A DNA stretch of 64,000 nt from Pseudoalteromonas umbrosa (GCF_030125375.1 NZ_JASJUU010000001.1:975354-1039353); one strand, 5' to 3'. Positions 50,817 through 61,284 are shown, numbered from the stretch's first letter. Notes: generated from the sequence alone by a model not told the origin. Numbers and translations are program-made.

Positions 50817-52778
50817 TTATATCTTTCTTGCGACTTGCAATGCTTCGTAAATAGCCCGCTTTGCATCAATGGCACTGGCAAGCAAAGCTCCACCGATCAC
50901 GTGATGATTATTTGGTAAGTTTTCTTTTTCAAAATCGGACTCATTTGAAGTTTGACCAATACAAGCAATCACTGTATCCACATCAAGTGTTTGCTCTTTA
51001 CCATCAATACGTACAACTAGGCCGTTATTTGAAAAAGAAACATATTCGCAGCCTGCTATCTGTTCAACTTGGTGGTGCTTAGCCACAGCTCTATGGATCC
51101 AACCTGTGGTCTTACCTAAGCCTGAGCCAAAGCGACCCGCACTGCGTTTAAGCATATATATTTTTCGTTGCTCAGTTGATGGAACGACAGACTGTTCAAT
51201 ACCCCACTGGCCTTTGAAATCTTCAATAGACTGGTTTTCAGGCTCAGTTAAAAATGCGACCATATCGAAACCAATGCCACCAGCCCCTAGAATCGCGATT
51301 TTACTGCCGAGCTCAACTTCTTTACGAATAACCTCATCATATGCCAAAACACGTTTTCCATCACTACATTCGATTTTTGACAAACGCGGACTTACCCCTG
51401 TTGCAAAAACAATATCGTCATAATCAGCATCCATTTTATTGTTATAAGGCTTACCTAGCTCCATTTTTACGCCGAGTCGTGTCACTTCGTTTAAAAAATA
51501 TTTAAGCGCTAACTTAAAATCTTCTTTGCCGGGGATACGCATTGCGAGATTAAATTGGCCGCCAGCATGCTCATTTTTATCTATCAATGTAACTTTATGA
51601 CCTTTTTTAGCCAAATAGCAGCTAACTGATAATCCAGCAGGTCCCGCACCAACAACTAAGACATCTTTAGGGCTTGAGGTTTGCTCAAGGGGATAATCTA
51701 ATTCAAAACCAGCTTGAGGGTTCACTAAGCAAGTTGCTCGCTTACCTTTAAAAACATGGTCTAAACACCCCTGATTACATCCAATACAAATATTGATTTG
51801 CTCAGACTTATTCTGTGCGTATTTGTTAAAAAAGTCAGGATCTGCAAGCAGTGGCCTTGCCATAGAAATAAGATCGGCTTCACCTTTGTCTAGGATGTTA
51901 TTAGCGAGTTCAGGTGTGTTTATACGGTTTACCGCGACAACGGGTATGTCTACGACATCTTTTAAACGCTTAGACGCTTCTCTGAATGCACCAGGGGGCA
52001 CCATACTGGCAATGGTCGGCACACGGGCTTCATGCCAACCGATCCCCGTATTTAAAATATCAACACCTGCAGCTTCAAGGGCTTTGGCTTGCACCGTTAC
52101 TTCTTCGCTGGTGGAGCCATTTGGCACTAAATCCATCACGGATAATCTAAACACTATAATAAATTGGTCAGACACGCGTGCCCTGACCGCTTTTACGATA
52201 TCAACAGCCAGCCGCATACGGTTCTCGAGTGTACCGCCATATTCATCTTTACGGTGGTTGGTATGTGGTGCCATAAACTCGTTGATTAGATATCCTTCTG
52301 AGCCCATGATTTCTACACCATCGTATCCCGCTTTTTCAGCCATATAAGCTGATTTCGCAAAATCTTTAATCGTGCTTTTGATCATGCCTAGCGACATGGA
52401 CTTTGGTGTATATGGGTTTATAGGCGCTTTAATTTTACTCGGTCCAACATTGAATGGATGGTATGCATAGCGCCCAGCATGCAAAAGTTGTAGGCAAATT
52501 TTACCTTGGTGCCGATGAACTGCTTCCGTGTATGCCTTATGTTTAATCACGTCATAGCGGGAATTAAAAGACGACGCGATGGGAGTAAGTTTGCCACGAA
52601 TATTAGGGCTATATCCGCCCGTTATGATTAGGCCTACACCGCCTTTTGCTCTTTCCTCGTAAAAAGCGCGCAGCCTTTTTCGATTGTGCCATCCTTCTTC
52701 AAGTCCTGTGTGCATTGAACCCATGACCAAGCGGTTACGTAGCTCAGAATTATTAAGTTTTAGTTTTTGTTCTAACAT
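50817..52778 (-). CDS. fadH: 2,4-dienoyl-CoA reductase (NADPH)
   Basis: 653 residues from ATG 52776-52778, matching the family start; a TTG four codons earlier is possible. Reduces dienoyl-CoA during beta-oxidation of unsaturated fatty acids. Order: Old-yellow-enzyme TIM barrel (LVMGSMHTGLEEG), 4Fe-4S ligands CIGCNQGC and a later Cys in RATC, FAD domain (VVGAGPAGLSVSCYLAKKGH) and NADPH domain (ILGAGGIGFDM). Single gene, divergent from sppA. Confidence 0.95.
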   Translation of the reverse strand: MLEQKLKLNNSELRNRLVMGSMHTGLEEGWHNRKRLRAFYEERAKGGVGLIITGGYSPNIRGKLTPIASSFNSRYDVIKHKAYTEAVHRHQGKICLQLLHAGRYAYHPFNVGPSKIKAPINPYTPKSMSLGMIKSTIKDFAKSAYMAEKAGYDGVEIMGSEGYLINEFMAPHTNHRKDEYGGTLENRMRLAVDIVKAVRARVSDQFIIVFRLSVMDLVPNGSTSEEVTVQAKALEAAGVDILNTGIGWHEARVPTIASMVPPGAFREASKRLKDVVDIPVVAVNRINTPELANNILDKGEADLISMARPLLADPDFFNKYAQNKSEQINICIGCNQGCLDHVFKGKRATCLVNPQAGFELDYPLEQTSSPKDVLVVGAGPAGLSVSCYLAKKGHKVTLIDKNEHAGGQFNLAMRIPGKEDFKLALKYFLNEVTRLGVKMELGKPYNNKMDADYDDIVFATGVSPRLSKIECSDGKRVLAYDEVIRKEVELGSKIAILGAGGIGFDMVAFLTEPENQSIEDFKGQWGIEQSVVPSTEQRKIYMLKRSAGRFGSGLGKTTGWIHRAVAKHHQVEQIAGCEYVSFSNNGLVVRIDGKEQTLDVDTVIACIGQTSNESDFEKENLPNNHHVIGGALLASAIDAKRAIYEALQVARKI

Positions 52779-53011
52779 TGCTCGCCCCAATGTAACTGGT
52801 CTTACCTGTGAACATTAACCAATTTATAGATTTTGGCAAGTAAAAAGCAAAAATTTATTACTTAAAAGTAGATAAATTTATAATAATTCCACAAATTTGC
52901 GACTAAAGTGAGCGAAGTAATACTTCGTTACGTTTTAAAAGTAACACTGAGCGAACAACTAAGTTATGATATTAATGAGAGCATTTCGGTACTTAAACCA
53001 GAGGAAAAACA

Positions 53012-54886
53012 TTGAAGCTGATCGCAAAACTATTTAAAGGTATATGGCATGCGTTGAACTTCTCACGCAGGCTAATTGTAAACTTGGTATTTGTTGTACT
53101 TATCATAGGTATTGTCGCTGCCATGATGTCTTCAGAAGAGGAAGTCCTCATACCTCAAGATAGCGTTTTACGTTTGAACCTGTCAGGTAAGTTAGTAGAG
53201 CAACTAACGTACGTTGACCCTGTCGACGCGGCACTGGATGATGCATTCGGCCCCAGTGACAAACCAATGGAAGTACTGGTGGATGACGTAATTAAAGTCA
53301 TTAACAAAGCAACCCATGATGACCGCATCAAAGCGATTCATTTGGATCTTAAAAGTTTACATCAAGGACACTTAGACAAATTAAGAGATATTACGGTGGC
53401 ACTTGACGCATTCAAGGCGCAAGGAAAACCTGTTTATGCTCATGGTCCCTATTTTACGCAAACGCAATACTATTTAGCAGCAGCTGCAGACGAAATCTCT
53501 ATACACCCATATGGTGGCGTAAGCATTAAAGGATTCGGCACTTACCCAATGTATTTCAAAGATGCGTTAGATAAGTTACATGTTACTCAGCACATCTTCC
53601 GTGTTGGAACCTACAAATCAGCAGTTGAACCATTTATCAGAAATGATATGTCTGATGCTGCTAAAGAAGCGAATAAGCTATGGTTAAATAGTCTATGGGA
53701 ACAATACAAAAATGACGTAACTGCTCGTCGACCATTTAACGTAGATAATTTTGATGAGACTTTAACGCAACTTAGTGAAAAAATGTCCTCTGTATCAGGT
53801 GACTCTGCACAATTCGCAATAAAATATGGCTGGGTAGACTCACTCAAAACAGACCAGCAATTTAATGAAAAAATGGTAGCCTTAGTCGGTACAAATGCAA
53901 AAGGAAATAAATACAAACAAGTCAAATACAAAGAGTACTTAGCATCAATATCTGGCTTCTCCACTCAACCTAGTCCATTCACTGACAAAGTAGCAGTAGT
54001 TGTAGCCAAAGGACAAATAGTCGACGGTAAACGTAAAGCCGGTGTGATCGGTGGTGAGTCTACGGCAGCATTACTTAGAAAAGCGCGACTTGATGATAGT
54101 GTCAAAGCGGTTGTACTACGCATTGATTCAGGTGGCGGAAGTATGTTTGCATCAGAGCAGATACGAGATGAAGTATTAGCAATAAAAGAAGCAGGTAAAC
54201 CACTCGTTGCTTCTATGGGATCAGTTGCTGCATCCGGTGGTTATTGGATTGCTGCATCAGCCAACGAGATTTGGGCATCACCTTCAACCATTACGGGATC
54301 AATCGGTATTTTCGGCACTATATTTACCTTTGAGAATTCATTAAAAGAGCTTGGTGTTTACTCTGACGGTGTAGCAACGACTGAACTTAGGTCTTCTTCT
54401 ATTTCGCGTGGTATCGACCCTCAATATGCAGATATCATACAAATGGGCGTTGACGATGCTTATGATAAGTTTTTGTCGATGATTTCTGAAGCTAGAAACC
54501 TAAACAAGGAAAAAGTAGATGAAATTGCACAAGGCCGAGTTTGGCTCGCCCCTCAAGCCTTGGAGTTTGGGTTGATAGATAAGCTTGGTACAAAAGGTGA
54601 TGCCATTGAATCTGCCGCTGCACTTGCAAGCTTAGAGCATTATGAAGTGTTCACGGTTGAGCAAACTCTCAGTGAAAAAGAATTATTAATGCAACAAATT
54701 TTTGGTGCTGAAATAGTGCAATCCCTATTACCAAGTGCGTCACAAACGGATACTTTCCAAAGAATAACGCACCAAAGTATCAATCAGCTGATAAATAAAG
54801 TACAACAAAGTGCGAATATGATTGAACTATATAACGACCCAAACAGTATATATAGTCTGTGTACTATGTGTGATGTGTCGCAATAG
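53012..54886 (+). CDS. sppA: Signal peptide peptidase SppA (protease IV), long form
   Basis: 624 residues from TTG with AGAGGAA upstream. One N-terminal membrane helix (about 24-46), then two tandem S49 domains, as in E. coli SppA. The dyad splits between them: Lys in FRVGTYKSAVEPF (first domain) and nucleophile Ser in MGSVAASGGYWIAASA (second). It degrades cleaved signal peptides in the inner membrane. The terminator before ansA ends its transcript. Confidence 0.94.
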   Translation: MKLIAKLFKGIWHALNFSRRLIVNLVFVVLIIGIVAAMMSSEEEVLIPQDSVLRLNLSGKLVEQLTYVDPVDAALDDAFGPSDKPMEVLVDDVIKVINKATHDDRIKAIHLDLKSLHQGHLDKLRDITVALDAFKAQGKPVYAHGPYFTQTQYYLAAAADEISIHPYGGVSIKGFGTYPMYFKDALDKLHVTQHIFRVGTYKSAVEPFIRNDMSDAAKEANKLWLNSLWEQYKNDVTARRPFNVDNFDETLTQLSEKMSSVSGDSAQFAIKYGWVDSLKTDQQFNEKMVALVGTNAKGNKYKQVKYKEYLASISGFSTQPSPFTDKVAVVVAKGQIVDGKRKAGVIGGESTAALLRKARLDDSVKAVVLRIDSGGGSMFASEQIRDEVLAIKEAGKPLVASMGSVAASGGYWIAASANEIWASPSTITGSIGIFGTIFTFENSLKELGVYSDGVATTELRSSSISRGIDPQYADIIQMGVDDAYDKFLSMISEARNLNKEKVDEIAQGRVWLAPQALEFGLIDKLGTKGDAIESAAALASLEHYEVFTVEQTLSEKELLMQQIFGAEIVQSLLPSASQTDTFQRITHQSINQLINKVQQSANMIELYNDPNSIYSLCTMCDVSQ

Positions 54887-54942
54887 TTCATAGTTACAAG
54901 GTTAATGAATAAACTGCAATGTGATGCTGCAGTTGGTATACT

Positions 54943-54970
54943 AAGCCCAGACTCAAATCTGGGCTTTTTT
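54943..54970 (+). terminator. Terminator abutting the ansA start codon
   Basis: AAGCCCAGA (54943-54951), loop CTCAAA, TCTGGGCTT (54958-54966) and T's to 54970. The next three bases are the ansA ATG. The structure is a textbook intrinsic terminator for sppA. Confidence 0.8.
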
Positions 54971-55981
54971 ATGAAAAGAAAAAAAATCTACATTGCCTAT
55001 ACCGGCGGTACCATAGGGATGAAACAATCAAGCAAAGGCTATGTACCTGTTGCTGGTTATCTCACTGAGACTGTAAAAAATAACGCTGAATTCACACGTG
55101 AAGAAATGCCGTTATTTGATATTCATGAATATTGTCCGCTCATTGACTCTTCGGACATGTCACCTCTGCACTGGCAATTAATCGCTGAAGATATTCAATC
55201 TAAATATGATGATTATGATGGGTTTGTGGTATTACATGGGACTGATACTATGGCATACACAGCATCAGCCCTGTCCTTCATGTTTGAAAATCTGACAAAA
55301 CCAGTAATCGTCACAGGCTCTCAAATTCCATTATCTCAGCTTAGGTCTGATGGGCAAGTTAACTTATTGAACGCCATGTATCTTGCCGCAAACTATCCTA
55401 TCGCTGAAGTTAGTTTGTTTTTCAATAATAAATTGTTTAGAGGAAACCGTGCACTTAAAGCACATGCTGATGGGTTCGATGCTTTTGCATCTCCTAACCT
55501 AGCACCGCTTGCACAAGTAGGGATCAATATTCAACTTCAAGAAGGCAAGTTAAGCCCTTACGTTGATCAAGACTTAGATGTAACTTCTATTCAATCTCAG
55601 CCAATAGCGGTACTACACCTCTATCCAGGTATCAACGCTGCTATGGTTGAAAATGTCCTGTCGTCAGATGTTAAAGCACTAATTTTACTTAGCTTTGGCG
55701 TAGGTAACGCCCCACAGCAAGATGATATTTTAAAGACCCTAAAGAGTGCTTCTGAGCGTGGAGTAGTAATTGTAAACTTAACTCAATGTATACAAGGTCA
55801 AGTGAATATGGGGGGCTATGCAACAGGTAATGCATTGTTAAACTGTGGTGTGATCAGCGGCTACGATATGACACTAGAAGCGTGTTTAACAAAGCTGCAT
55901 TACTTATTTAGCCAAGAGTTGGAGTTAGAAACAATTCGTCACTTAATGCAGGATAACTTGCGCGGTGAACTAACAAGATAA
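54971..55981 (+). CDS. ansA: L-asparaginase I (cytoplasmic)
   Basis: 336 residues from ATG 54971, matching E. coli AnsA (YTGGTIGM at the N-terminus). Hydrolyses Asn to Asp and ammonia. Catalytic Thr lies in YTGGTIG and in the second motif LHGTDTMAYTASALSF; QIPLSQLRSDGQ and FGVGNAPQ are also typical. The ATG follows a terminator T-tract directly and so lacks a ribosome binding site. An in-frame ATG at 54905 with AAGG upstream would read through the hairpin and add 22 residues. Which start is used is open. Confidence 0.93.
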   Translation: MKRKKIYIAYTGGTIGMKQSSKGYVPVAGYLTETVKNNAEFTREEMPLFDIHEYCPLIDSSDMSPLHWQLIAEDIQSKYDDYDGFVVLHGTDTMAYTASALSFMFENLTKPVIVTGSQIPLSQLRSDGQVNLLNAMYLAANYPIAEVSLFFNNKLFRGNRALKAHADGFDAFASPNLAPLAQVGINIQLQEGKLSPYVDQDLDVTSIQSQPIAVLHLYPGINAAMVENVLSSDVKALILLSFGVGNAPQQDDILKTLKSASERGVVIVNLTQCIQGQVNMGGYATGNALLNCGVISGYDMTLEACLTKLHYLFSQELELETIRHLMQDNLRGELTR

Positions 55982-56008
55982 TTATGCTTAATTGTTTAAA
56001 CGATTAAG

Positions 56009-56032
56009 AAAGGCCACATACTGTGGCCTTTT
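56009..56032. terminator. Bidirectional terminator between ansA and gnd
   Basis: AAAGGCCACA (56009-56018) pairs with TGTGGCCTTT (56022-56031), loop TAC, followed by T. Serves both convergent genes. Confidence 0.8.
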
Positions 56033-56039
56033 CTGATAG

Positions 56040-57413
56040 TTAACGTACCTTTTCAGGTAAATCGACTAAATCAGTTAAATGAGAAGTCTCACCACTGTGT
56101 GTTTTGATGCCGTGCTCACCAAAGTAGTCACGCTGAGCTTGAACTAAATGACCATTGCTAGGTGTGCTCAGCGTTGCAATATAAGTTTGTGTCGAAGCGA
56201 GTACAGGGAAAGCTAATCCAGTCTGAATTGCTTGGCCCGTAATACTTCTAAGTGCATGCGCTTCTGCTTCAAGTGTATCGATGAAATCAACACCTTTAGC
56301 GATATCATCAAGGTAATCTGCACGAATGATACAACCAGCACGCCATGTTTGTAATGTCTTAGCAAGGTCAACTTTCCACTGATGTGAACGTGATGCACCT
56401 TTAATTAACGCAAGGCCCTGACGGTAGCAAAGCAAGCTAGCAAAATAAAATGCTGATTTAAGTTCATCTAAATCGATATCAATTTTTTTGGTTTCTTTCG
56501 CTTGGTACGTCATCTCTTTCGCTGCAAGCGTACTGATAGTATTTGTTAAGTGACGCGCCTGTACCGCAGCAACCAGTGAAGGCACCGCAATACCCAGCTC
56601 TAGCGCATTTTGCGCAGTCCAAAGGCCAGTGCCCTTCGCCCCTACTTTATTATCAATTAAATCAACCAAAGGTGTTTGGTTACCGTCTTCTAGACTTAAG
56701 ATATGGCGAGAGATCGATAATAAATAACTGTTCAACTCACCTTCTGACCAAGATTCAAAAATCTCAGCGACTTCCTTAGGTGAACGACCTGTACCGATGC
56801 GAAGCAAATGATAAACTTCGGCGATTAATTGCATTAGCGCATATTCAATGCCGTTGTGAACCATTTTCACAAAGTGCCCACTCGCAGACTGACCTACACG
56901 GGCAAAACATGACTCGCCATTGTAGCTGGCTGCAACTTTTTCAAACCAAGGAACTAAACGCTCCCAGCCGCCCTCTGAGCCACTGGCCATCATAGCTGGG
57001 CCATGTCTTGCGCCTTCTGCACCACCTGAGATCCCCATGGTGGCAAACTCAAATTTGTTCTGGTATTTAAGTTTACGAGCAATACCGTCTTTGTAGTTAC
57101 TGTTTCCGCAATCAACAATAATATCGCCTTTTGACACGCCGGCTTCAATCAATTCATTGCATACTGAGTCTACAAGCTCGCCTGCAGGTACTAATAATAG
57201 TACCGAGCGAGGAGGCTCTAGTCTTCTAACCATATCACCGAGATCCGATACGATATGGAGACGCTCTTCTACACCCAAAGACTGCGCACAACTAATTAAT
57301 TCAGCACCTGCGTCTGGGTTTTTATCATAGGCGACTAATGTCATACCTTTCTCTATTAAGTTCAGTGCAAGGTTTTTGCCCATTACACCTAAACCAACTA
57401 ATGCAACTTGCAT
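56040..57413 (-). CDS. gnd: 6-phosphogluconate dehydrogenase (decarboxylating)
   Basis: 457 residues, GGAGG 7 nt before the ATG. Converts 6-phosphogluconate to ribulose 5-phosphate with NADP. N-terminal Rossmann fold (VALVGLGVMGKNLALNLIEKG), the active-site region ISGGAEGARHGP and KMVHNGIEYALMQLIAE with catalytic Lys, and DLIDNKVGAKGTGLWTAQ. Length is slightly shorter than E. coli Gnd. Divergent from pykA with a 433-nt gap holding the palindrome at 57656. Confidence 0.94.
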   Translation of the reverse strand: MQVALVGLGVMGKNLALNLIEKGMTLVAYDKNPDAGAELISCAQSLGVEERLHIVSDLGDMVRRLEPPRSVLLLVPAGELVDSVCNELIEAGVSKGDIIVDCGNSNYKDGIARKLKYQNKFEFATMGISGGAEGARHGPAMMASGSEGGWERLVPWFEKVAASYNGESCFARVGQSASGHFVKMVHNGIEYALMQLIAEVYHLLRIGTGRSPKEVAEIFESWSEGELNSYLLSISRHILSLEDGNQTPLVDLIDNKVGAKGTGLWTAQNALELGIAVPSLVAAVQARHLTNTISTLAAKEMTYQAKETKKIDIDLDELKSAFYFASLLCYRQGLALIKGASRSHQWKVDLAKTLQTWRAGCIIRADYLDDIAKGVDFIDTLEAEAHALRSITGQAIQTGLAFPVLASTQTYIATLSTPSNGHLVQAQRDYFGEHGIKTHSGETSHLTDLVDLPEKVR

Positions 57414-57655
57414 TAAGTTTCCTCCTCGGTAACAACCACACTTAAATTCGTCTACACGATGTCCGGTACATTATACCTGAGCATTCAACAATATTCTGCT
57501 CGGGCCACCTTAAGTATCAAACAATTTGAAGTTTAGTACTTTTTTAGTCATCTCGTGTTTTAGCACAAGCAAAAGTTTGCTCTACACACAGGCTAAACAC
57601 ATTATCAGTCAGAGTGTTAAAGATAATCTTCTTTCACTCTAAGATTGACGACTAC

Positions 57656-57669
57656 TGACACCGGTGTCA
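57656..57669. promoter_or_regulatory. Perfect 14-bp palindrome, LacI-type operator candidate
   Basis: TGACACCGGTGTCA has the CG centre and arm style of LacI-family operators (compare TGAAACCGGTTTCA). It overlaps the expected -35 position of the promoter whose -10 is TATAAT at 57690-57695, which faces pykA. The remainder of the gap 57414-57846 holds no gene. Confidence 0.55.
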
Positions 57670-57689
57670 TAATCACGTCATACAGATCA

Positions 57690-57695
57690 TATAAT
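57690..57695 (+). promoter_or_regulatory. -10 hexamer of a candidate pykA promoter
   Basis: A consensus TATAAT. No good -35 is present at 17 nt upstream, where the palindrome ends, which suggests activator dependence or weak basal activity. Confidence 0.4.
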
Positions 57696-57846
57696 TTAAT
57701 TTGTGTATGAAAAAGGGTTAAGTGGCAAAACTTTACAGAAAAGCGTAATTATCTGAGAATATTTGCTTAATTAAGGTTTAAAAGTCCATTATTTAACCAC
57801 TTTGAATTGAGAAGATGTTAGCAAGAGCAGCCTACAGGAGAATCTG

Positions 57847-59280
57847 ATGCTTAGACGCACTAAAATAGTTGCCACACTGGGACCAGCTACAGATAGAGAT
57901 AATAATTTAGAAAAAATCATTCGCGCAGGTGCTAATGTAGTACGACTAAACTTTTCCCATGGTGTAGCGCAAGATCACAAAAACAGAGCAGACGCTGTTC
58001 GTGAAATAGCTAAACGACTAGATAAGCATGTTTCAATCCTTGCAGATTTACAGGGACCAAAAATTCGCGTTTCGACTTTTGCTGAAGGTAAAGTAAACCT
58101 AGAAGTGGGCGCTAAATTCACTCTAGATGCAGAGCTTGGCCTTGGCGAAGGCACTGTTGAAGCTGTGGGCATTGACTATAAAGAGTTACCACAAGACGTA
58201 AATACAGGTGATCTTCTATTATTGAATGATGGTTTAATTCAGTTAACAGTCAATGAAGTCGTCGATAAAAAAGTAATTTGTACCGTAACCGTTGGTGGCA
58301 TCTTGTCAAACAACAAGGGCATTAATAGATTGGGTGGCGGTTTAACAGCTCCCGCCTTTACAGATAAAGACAAAGAAGACTTAATCACTGCCACAGAAAT
58401 TGGCGTAGACTACATTGCAGTTTCTTTCCCTCGTAGCGGTGATGACATGCGTTATGTAAGAAGCCTTGCTGAAAAAGCGGGTTCTAACGCTCAGTTACTT
58501 GCTAAAATCGAACGTGCAGAAGCTGTTGAAACAGTTGAAGCAATTGACGATATTGTATTAGCGTCAGATGCAGTGATGGTTGCGCGTGGTGACTTAGGTG
58601 TTGAAATTGGCGATGCAGCGCTTGTTGGTAAACAAAAACAAATTATCAGCCGCGCACGTTCTTTAAATAGAACCGTAGTCACAGCGACACAAATGATGGA
58701 GTCAATGATTGACAACCCAATGCCAACTCGTGCTGAAGTAATGGATGTTGCAAACGCAGTTTTAGACGGCACAGATGCAGTTATGCTTTCGGCTGAGACA
58801 GCGGCTGGCGACTATCCAGAGGAAACTGTAGCGACAATGGCTCGCGTATGTTTGGGGGCAGAATCTCAACCTGAGACTCATATTTCTAAACACAGACTAG
58901 ATAGTATGTTTTCAGATACATCGGAGACTTTAGCTCTATCAGCAATGTACGCAGCGAACCACTTAGATTCAGTTAAGGCAATTGTCGCATTAACTGAATC
59001 TGGCAACACTTCTAAACTGATGTCAAGGATCAGCTCTGGATTGCCTATTTACTCTCTATCTCGCCACGCCACTACACTGGGTCAAACAGCACTATATCGC
59101 GGTGTTTACCCAGTGTACTTTGATTCAACAAGTTGCACAGCTGACTCGCTTGTTAATGATGCGCTAAATACGCTTGTTGAAAGTGGCTCTTTAGAAAAAG
59201 GCGATACCGTTATTCTTACTCACGGTGACTTAATGGAAACTATTGGTGCTACCAATACGTTGAAAATCGTCACTGTTTAA
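57847..59280 (+). CDS. pykA: Pyruvate kinase II
   Basis: 477 residues, AGGAG 8 nt before the ATG. Transfers phosphate from phosphoenolpyruvate to ADP. Strong match to PykA rather than Pyk[47 protein letters not shown] and [25 protein letters not shown] signature. Family is AMP/sugar-phosphate activated. Single gene with a terminator at 59306-59334. Confidence 0.95.
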   Translation: MLRRTKIVATLGPATDRDNNLEKIIRAGANVVRLNFSHGVAQDHKNRADAVREIAKRLDKHVSILADLQGPKIRVSTFAEGKVNLEVGAKFTLDAELGLGEGTVEAVGIDYKELPQDVNTGDLLLLNDGLIQLTVNEVVDKKVICTVTVGGILSNNKGINRLGGGLTAPAFTDKDKEDLITATEIGVDYIAVSFPRSGDDMRYVRSLAEKAGSNAQLLAKIERAEAVETVEAIDDIVLASDAVMVARGDLGVEIGDAALVGKQKQIISRARSLNRTVVTATQMMESMIDNPMPTRAEVMDVANAVLDGTDAVMLSAETAAGDYPEETVATMARVCLGAESQPETHISKHRLDSMFSDTSETLALSAMYAANHLDSVKAIVALTESGNTSKLMSRISSGLPIYSLSRHATTLGQTALYRGVYPVYFDSTSCTADSLVNDALNTLVESGSLEKGDTVILTHGDLMETIGATNTLKIVTV

Positions 59281-59305
59281 TCGTTACGATTACTGATACA
59301 TACTT

Positions 59306-59334
59306 AAGCCCGACTTAATTAGTTGGGCTTTTTT
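59306..59334 (+). terminator. Terminator of pykA
   Basis: AAGCCCGAC (59306-59314), loop TTAATTA, GTTGGGCTT (59322-59330) and T's to 59334, with one G-T pair. Confidence 0.85.
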
Positions 59335-59384
59335 GTATCAGACGTTAAGACAAAACGATATAAAAGTGCTGAGTTAATGAGTTA

Positions 59385-60209
59385 CTAACTTGCCAACGCA
59401 GACTTTACTTTATCTCTATAACTTCGGCTTACTTTGAGCTCTTGACCGTTATCCAATACCAACAAATACTCACCACTGCTTTGCGTCACTAATTTACTAA
59501 TTTGTCCGGTATTTACGATAGCTGAACGATGGACGCGTACAAACAGTTTCGGGTCAAGCTCTTGTTCTAGCTCTTTCATTGTTTTACGTAAGATGTGCGT
59601 TTGCCCGTCAGCACAGTGTAAGCACATATAATCACCCGCAGCATCAATCCACTGGATAGTTGCAGTCGAGACTCTAATTATTTCGCCCTGCTCTTTTACA
59701 GCAAGAGATTCAGGAAACTTTTTGTCTTCAATTGCATCACCAGTGGCTAGCTTTTTAAGAATTTCTTCGCAATTGTTACCCGTTATCCCCGCCACAAAGC
59801 TGGCTAGCTTTTTCTTATGGGCGTTATCTTGTTGGTTCTTTAAATAACTTTGCACTTTTTCGATCGCCTGTTTTAGTCTGTTGTCATCAACTGGTTTTAG
59901 AATGTAATCCAAAGCGTGGATCTCAAACGCTTTGACCGCATAGTGATCAAACGCTGTAACAAAGACAATAGCAGGCAAAGGTTTAACACTTTCACTTAGA
60001 ATTCGCGCTACTTCAAAACCATTTAGCCCAGGCATTTGGATATCTAAAAAGACCAAATCAATATCCTGCTGCTGGCAAATGTCAATGGCTTTTTGTCCAC
60101 CGTTACAAAGTTCGACTACTTCTATTTCATCAAATTCTTTCAATCTGACTGCCAAGCCCTTTCTTGCTAGTGGCTCGTCGTCAACAATTATCGTTTTAAT
60201 CTTGCTCAT
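59385..60209 (-). CDS. LytTR-type response regulator
   Basis: 274 residues from ATG 60207-60209. Receiver domain: IIVDDEPLARKGL with acidic pocket and phospho-Asp in LVFLDIQMPGLNGFE, Lys in YILKPVDDN. C-terminal LytTR DNA-binding domain: ESLAVKEQGEIIRVSTATIQWIDAAGDYMCLH and KELEQELDPKLFVRVHRSAIVN. It starts 4 nt after the kinase stop, so the two form a pair. Likely targets are unknown; LytTR sites were not searched. Confidence 0.9.
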   Translation of the reverse strand: MSKIKTIIVDDEPLARKGLAVRLKEFDEIEVVELCNGGQKAIDICQQQDIDLVFLDIQMPGLNGFEVARILSESVKPLPAIVFVTAFDHYAVKAFEIHALDYILKPVDDNRLKQAIEKVQSYLKNQQDNAHKKKLASFVAGITGNNCEEILKKLATGDAIEDKKFPESLAVKEQGEIIRVSTATIQWIDAAGDYMCLHCADGQTHILRKTMKELEQELDPKLFVRVHRSAIVNTGQISKLVTQSSGEYLLVLDNGQELKVSRSYRDKVKSALAS

Positions 60210-60213
60210 TACT

Positions 60214-61284
60214 TCACTTCTCGGCCTTTTCAAACGGAACTCGTATGTTTGCCTTCAATCCTGAAGGCGAATTATTTGATAACACAAACGAGTAATTATT
60301 CTCATAAAGTGTTTTTAATCTGTCTTTAGTATTTGCGATGCCAACACCGCTGGCATTGGTCAGCTGACCATCGGTAAGCTCAGCCCCAGGACCATTGTCA
60401 CCAACTTCTAACAATAGTTCATTGGCGAATACTTGCGCTTTAATTTCAATCTTGCCGCCCTCATCCATATGCGCAATCGCATATTTAATGGAGTTTTCAA
60501 TCAATGGCTGCAATATTAAGCTTGGTACAAGCGCATTTTTTGCTTGCTCTGTAATATCTAAATCTATCGCCAAGCGCTCATCAAAGCGAACCTTCTCTAT
60601 CTCTAGATACAATTTTAATGCGTGAAGTTCCTGCTCAAGAGGCACTTTTTTAATTGGGTCTGTGTTTAAGGTATATCTTAAAAAGTCACTTAACCTAGAC
60701 ACCATCTGATTAGCGTCTTTGTTCTCTTCAACCAAAATCAATGTTGATATCGCGTTCAATGTGTTAAATAAAAAATGAGGGTTTAGCTGATAACGAAGCA
60801 TTTTTAATTGTGCTTCATGGGCCATGGTATTGGCCTTAAGTGCTTTTTGTCGTTCACTTTGCAGTAATTGGTAATACTTAATTCCAAAGTAAAGACCGCT
60901 CCAACACAACACGATATAGACTGAATCTAATCCCTGCTGAAGGTAATAGAACCACTCTTCAGGTCGATAACCATGACGATATATTTCCCACAAGTTATAC
61001 TTTTGTACAACTGACCACAACGTGCCTGTAATGTAAGAAACACTAAAAACAACGAATATTAAAATCCAAGGTTTTGCATTCCAAACTCGTCGATAGAGAT
61101 ACCTAAGGGGCACCGTCATCAAACAACCAGCATACGCATTGAGTACGATGACAAATACATAAATGTCACGCATTTCAAATACTTTTGAGCCTATATAGTT
61201 AACCAGTGCATAACCAATCCAACCAGATATCTGTAAAACCCAAAAAAATCGTTGTCGATTATCGACTAAAGCTTGCCAATTCAA
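60214..61284 (-). CDS. LytS/YpdA-family sensor histidine kinase
   Basis: 356 residues. Four helices (about 10-32, 40-60, 72-92, 118-136), then His_kinase domain with phospho-His in LRYQLNPHFLFNTLNAIST and an ATPase domain with VPSLILQPLIENSIKYAIAHM and GDNGPG. No extracellular domain of note. Partner of the downstream LytTR regulator. In related marine bacteria this pair is common but the signal is unknown. Confidence 0.9.
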   Translation of the reverse strand: MNWQALVDNRQRFFWVLQISGWIGYALVNYIGSKVFEMRDIYVFVIVLNAYAGCLMTVPLRYLYRRVWNAKPWILIFVVFSVSYITGTLWSVVQKYNLWEIYRHGYRPEEWFYYLQQGLDSVYIVLCWSGLYFGIKYYQLLQSERQKALKANTMAHEAQLKMLRYQLNPHFLFNTLNAISTLILVEENKDANQMVSRLSDFLRYTLNTDPIKKVPLEQELHALKLYLEIEKVRFDERLAIDLDITEQAKNALVPSLILQPLIENSIKYAIAHMDEGGKIEIKAQVFANELLLEVGDNGPGAELTDGQLTNASGVGIANTKDRLKTLYENNYSFVLSNNSPSGLKANIRVPFEKAEK

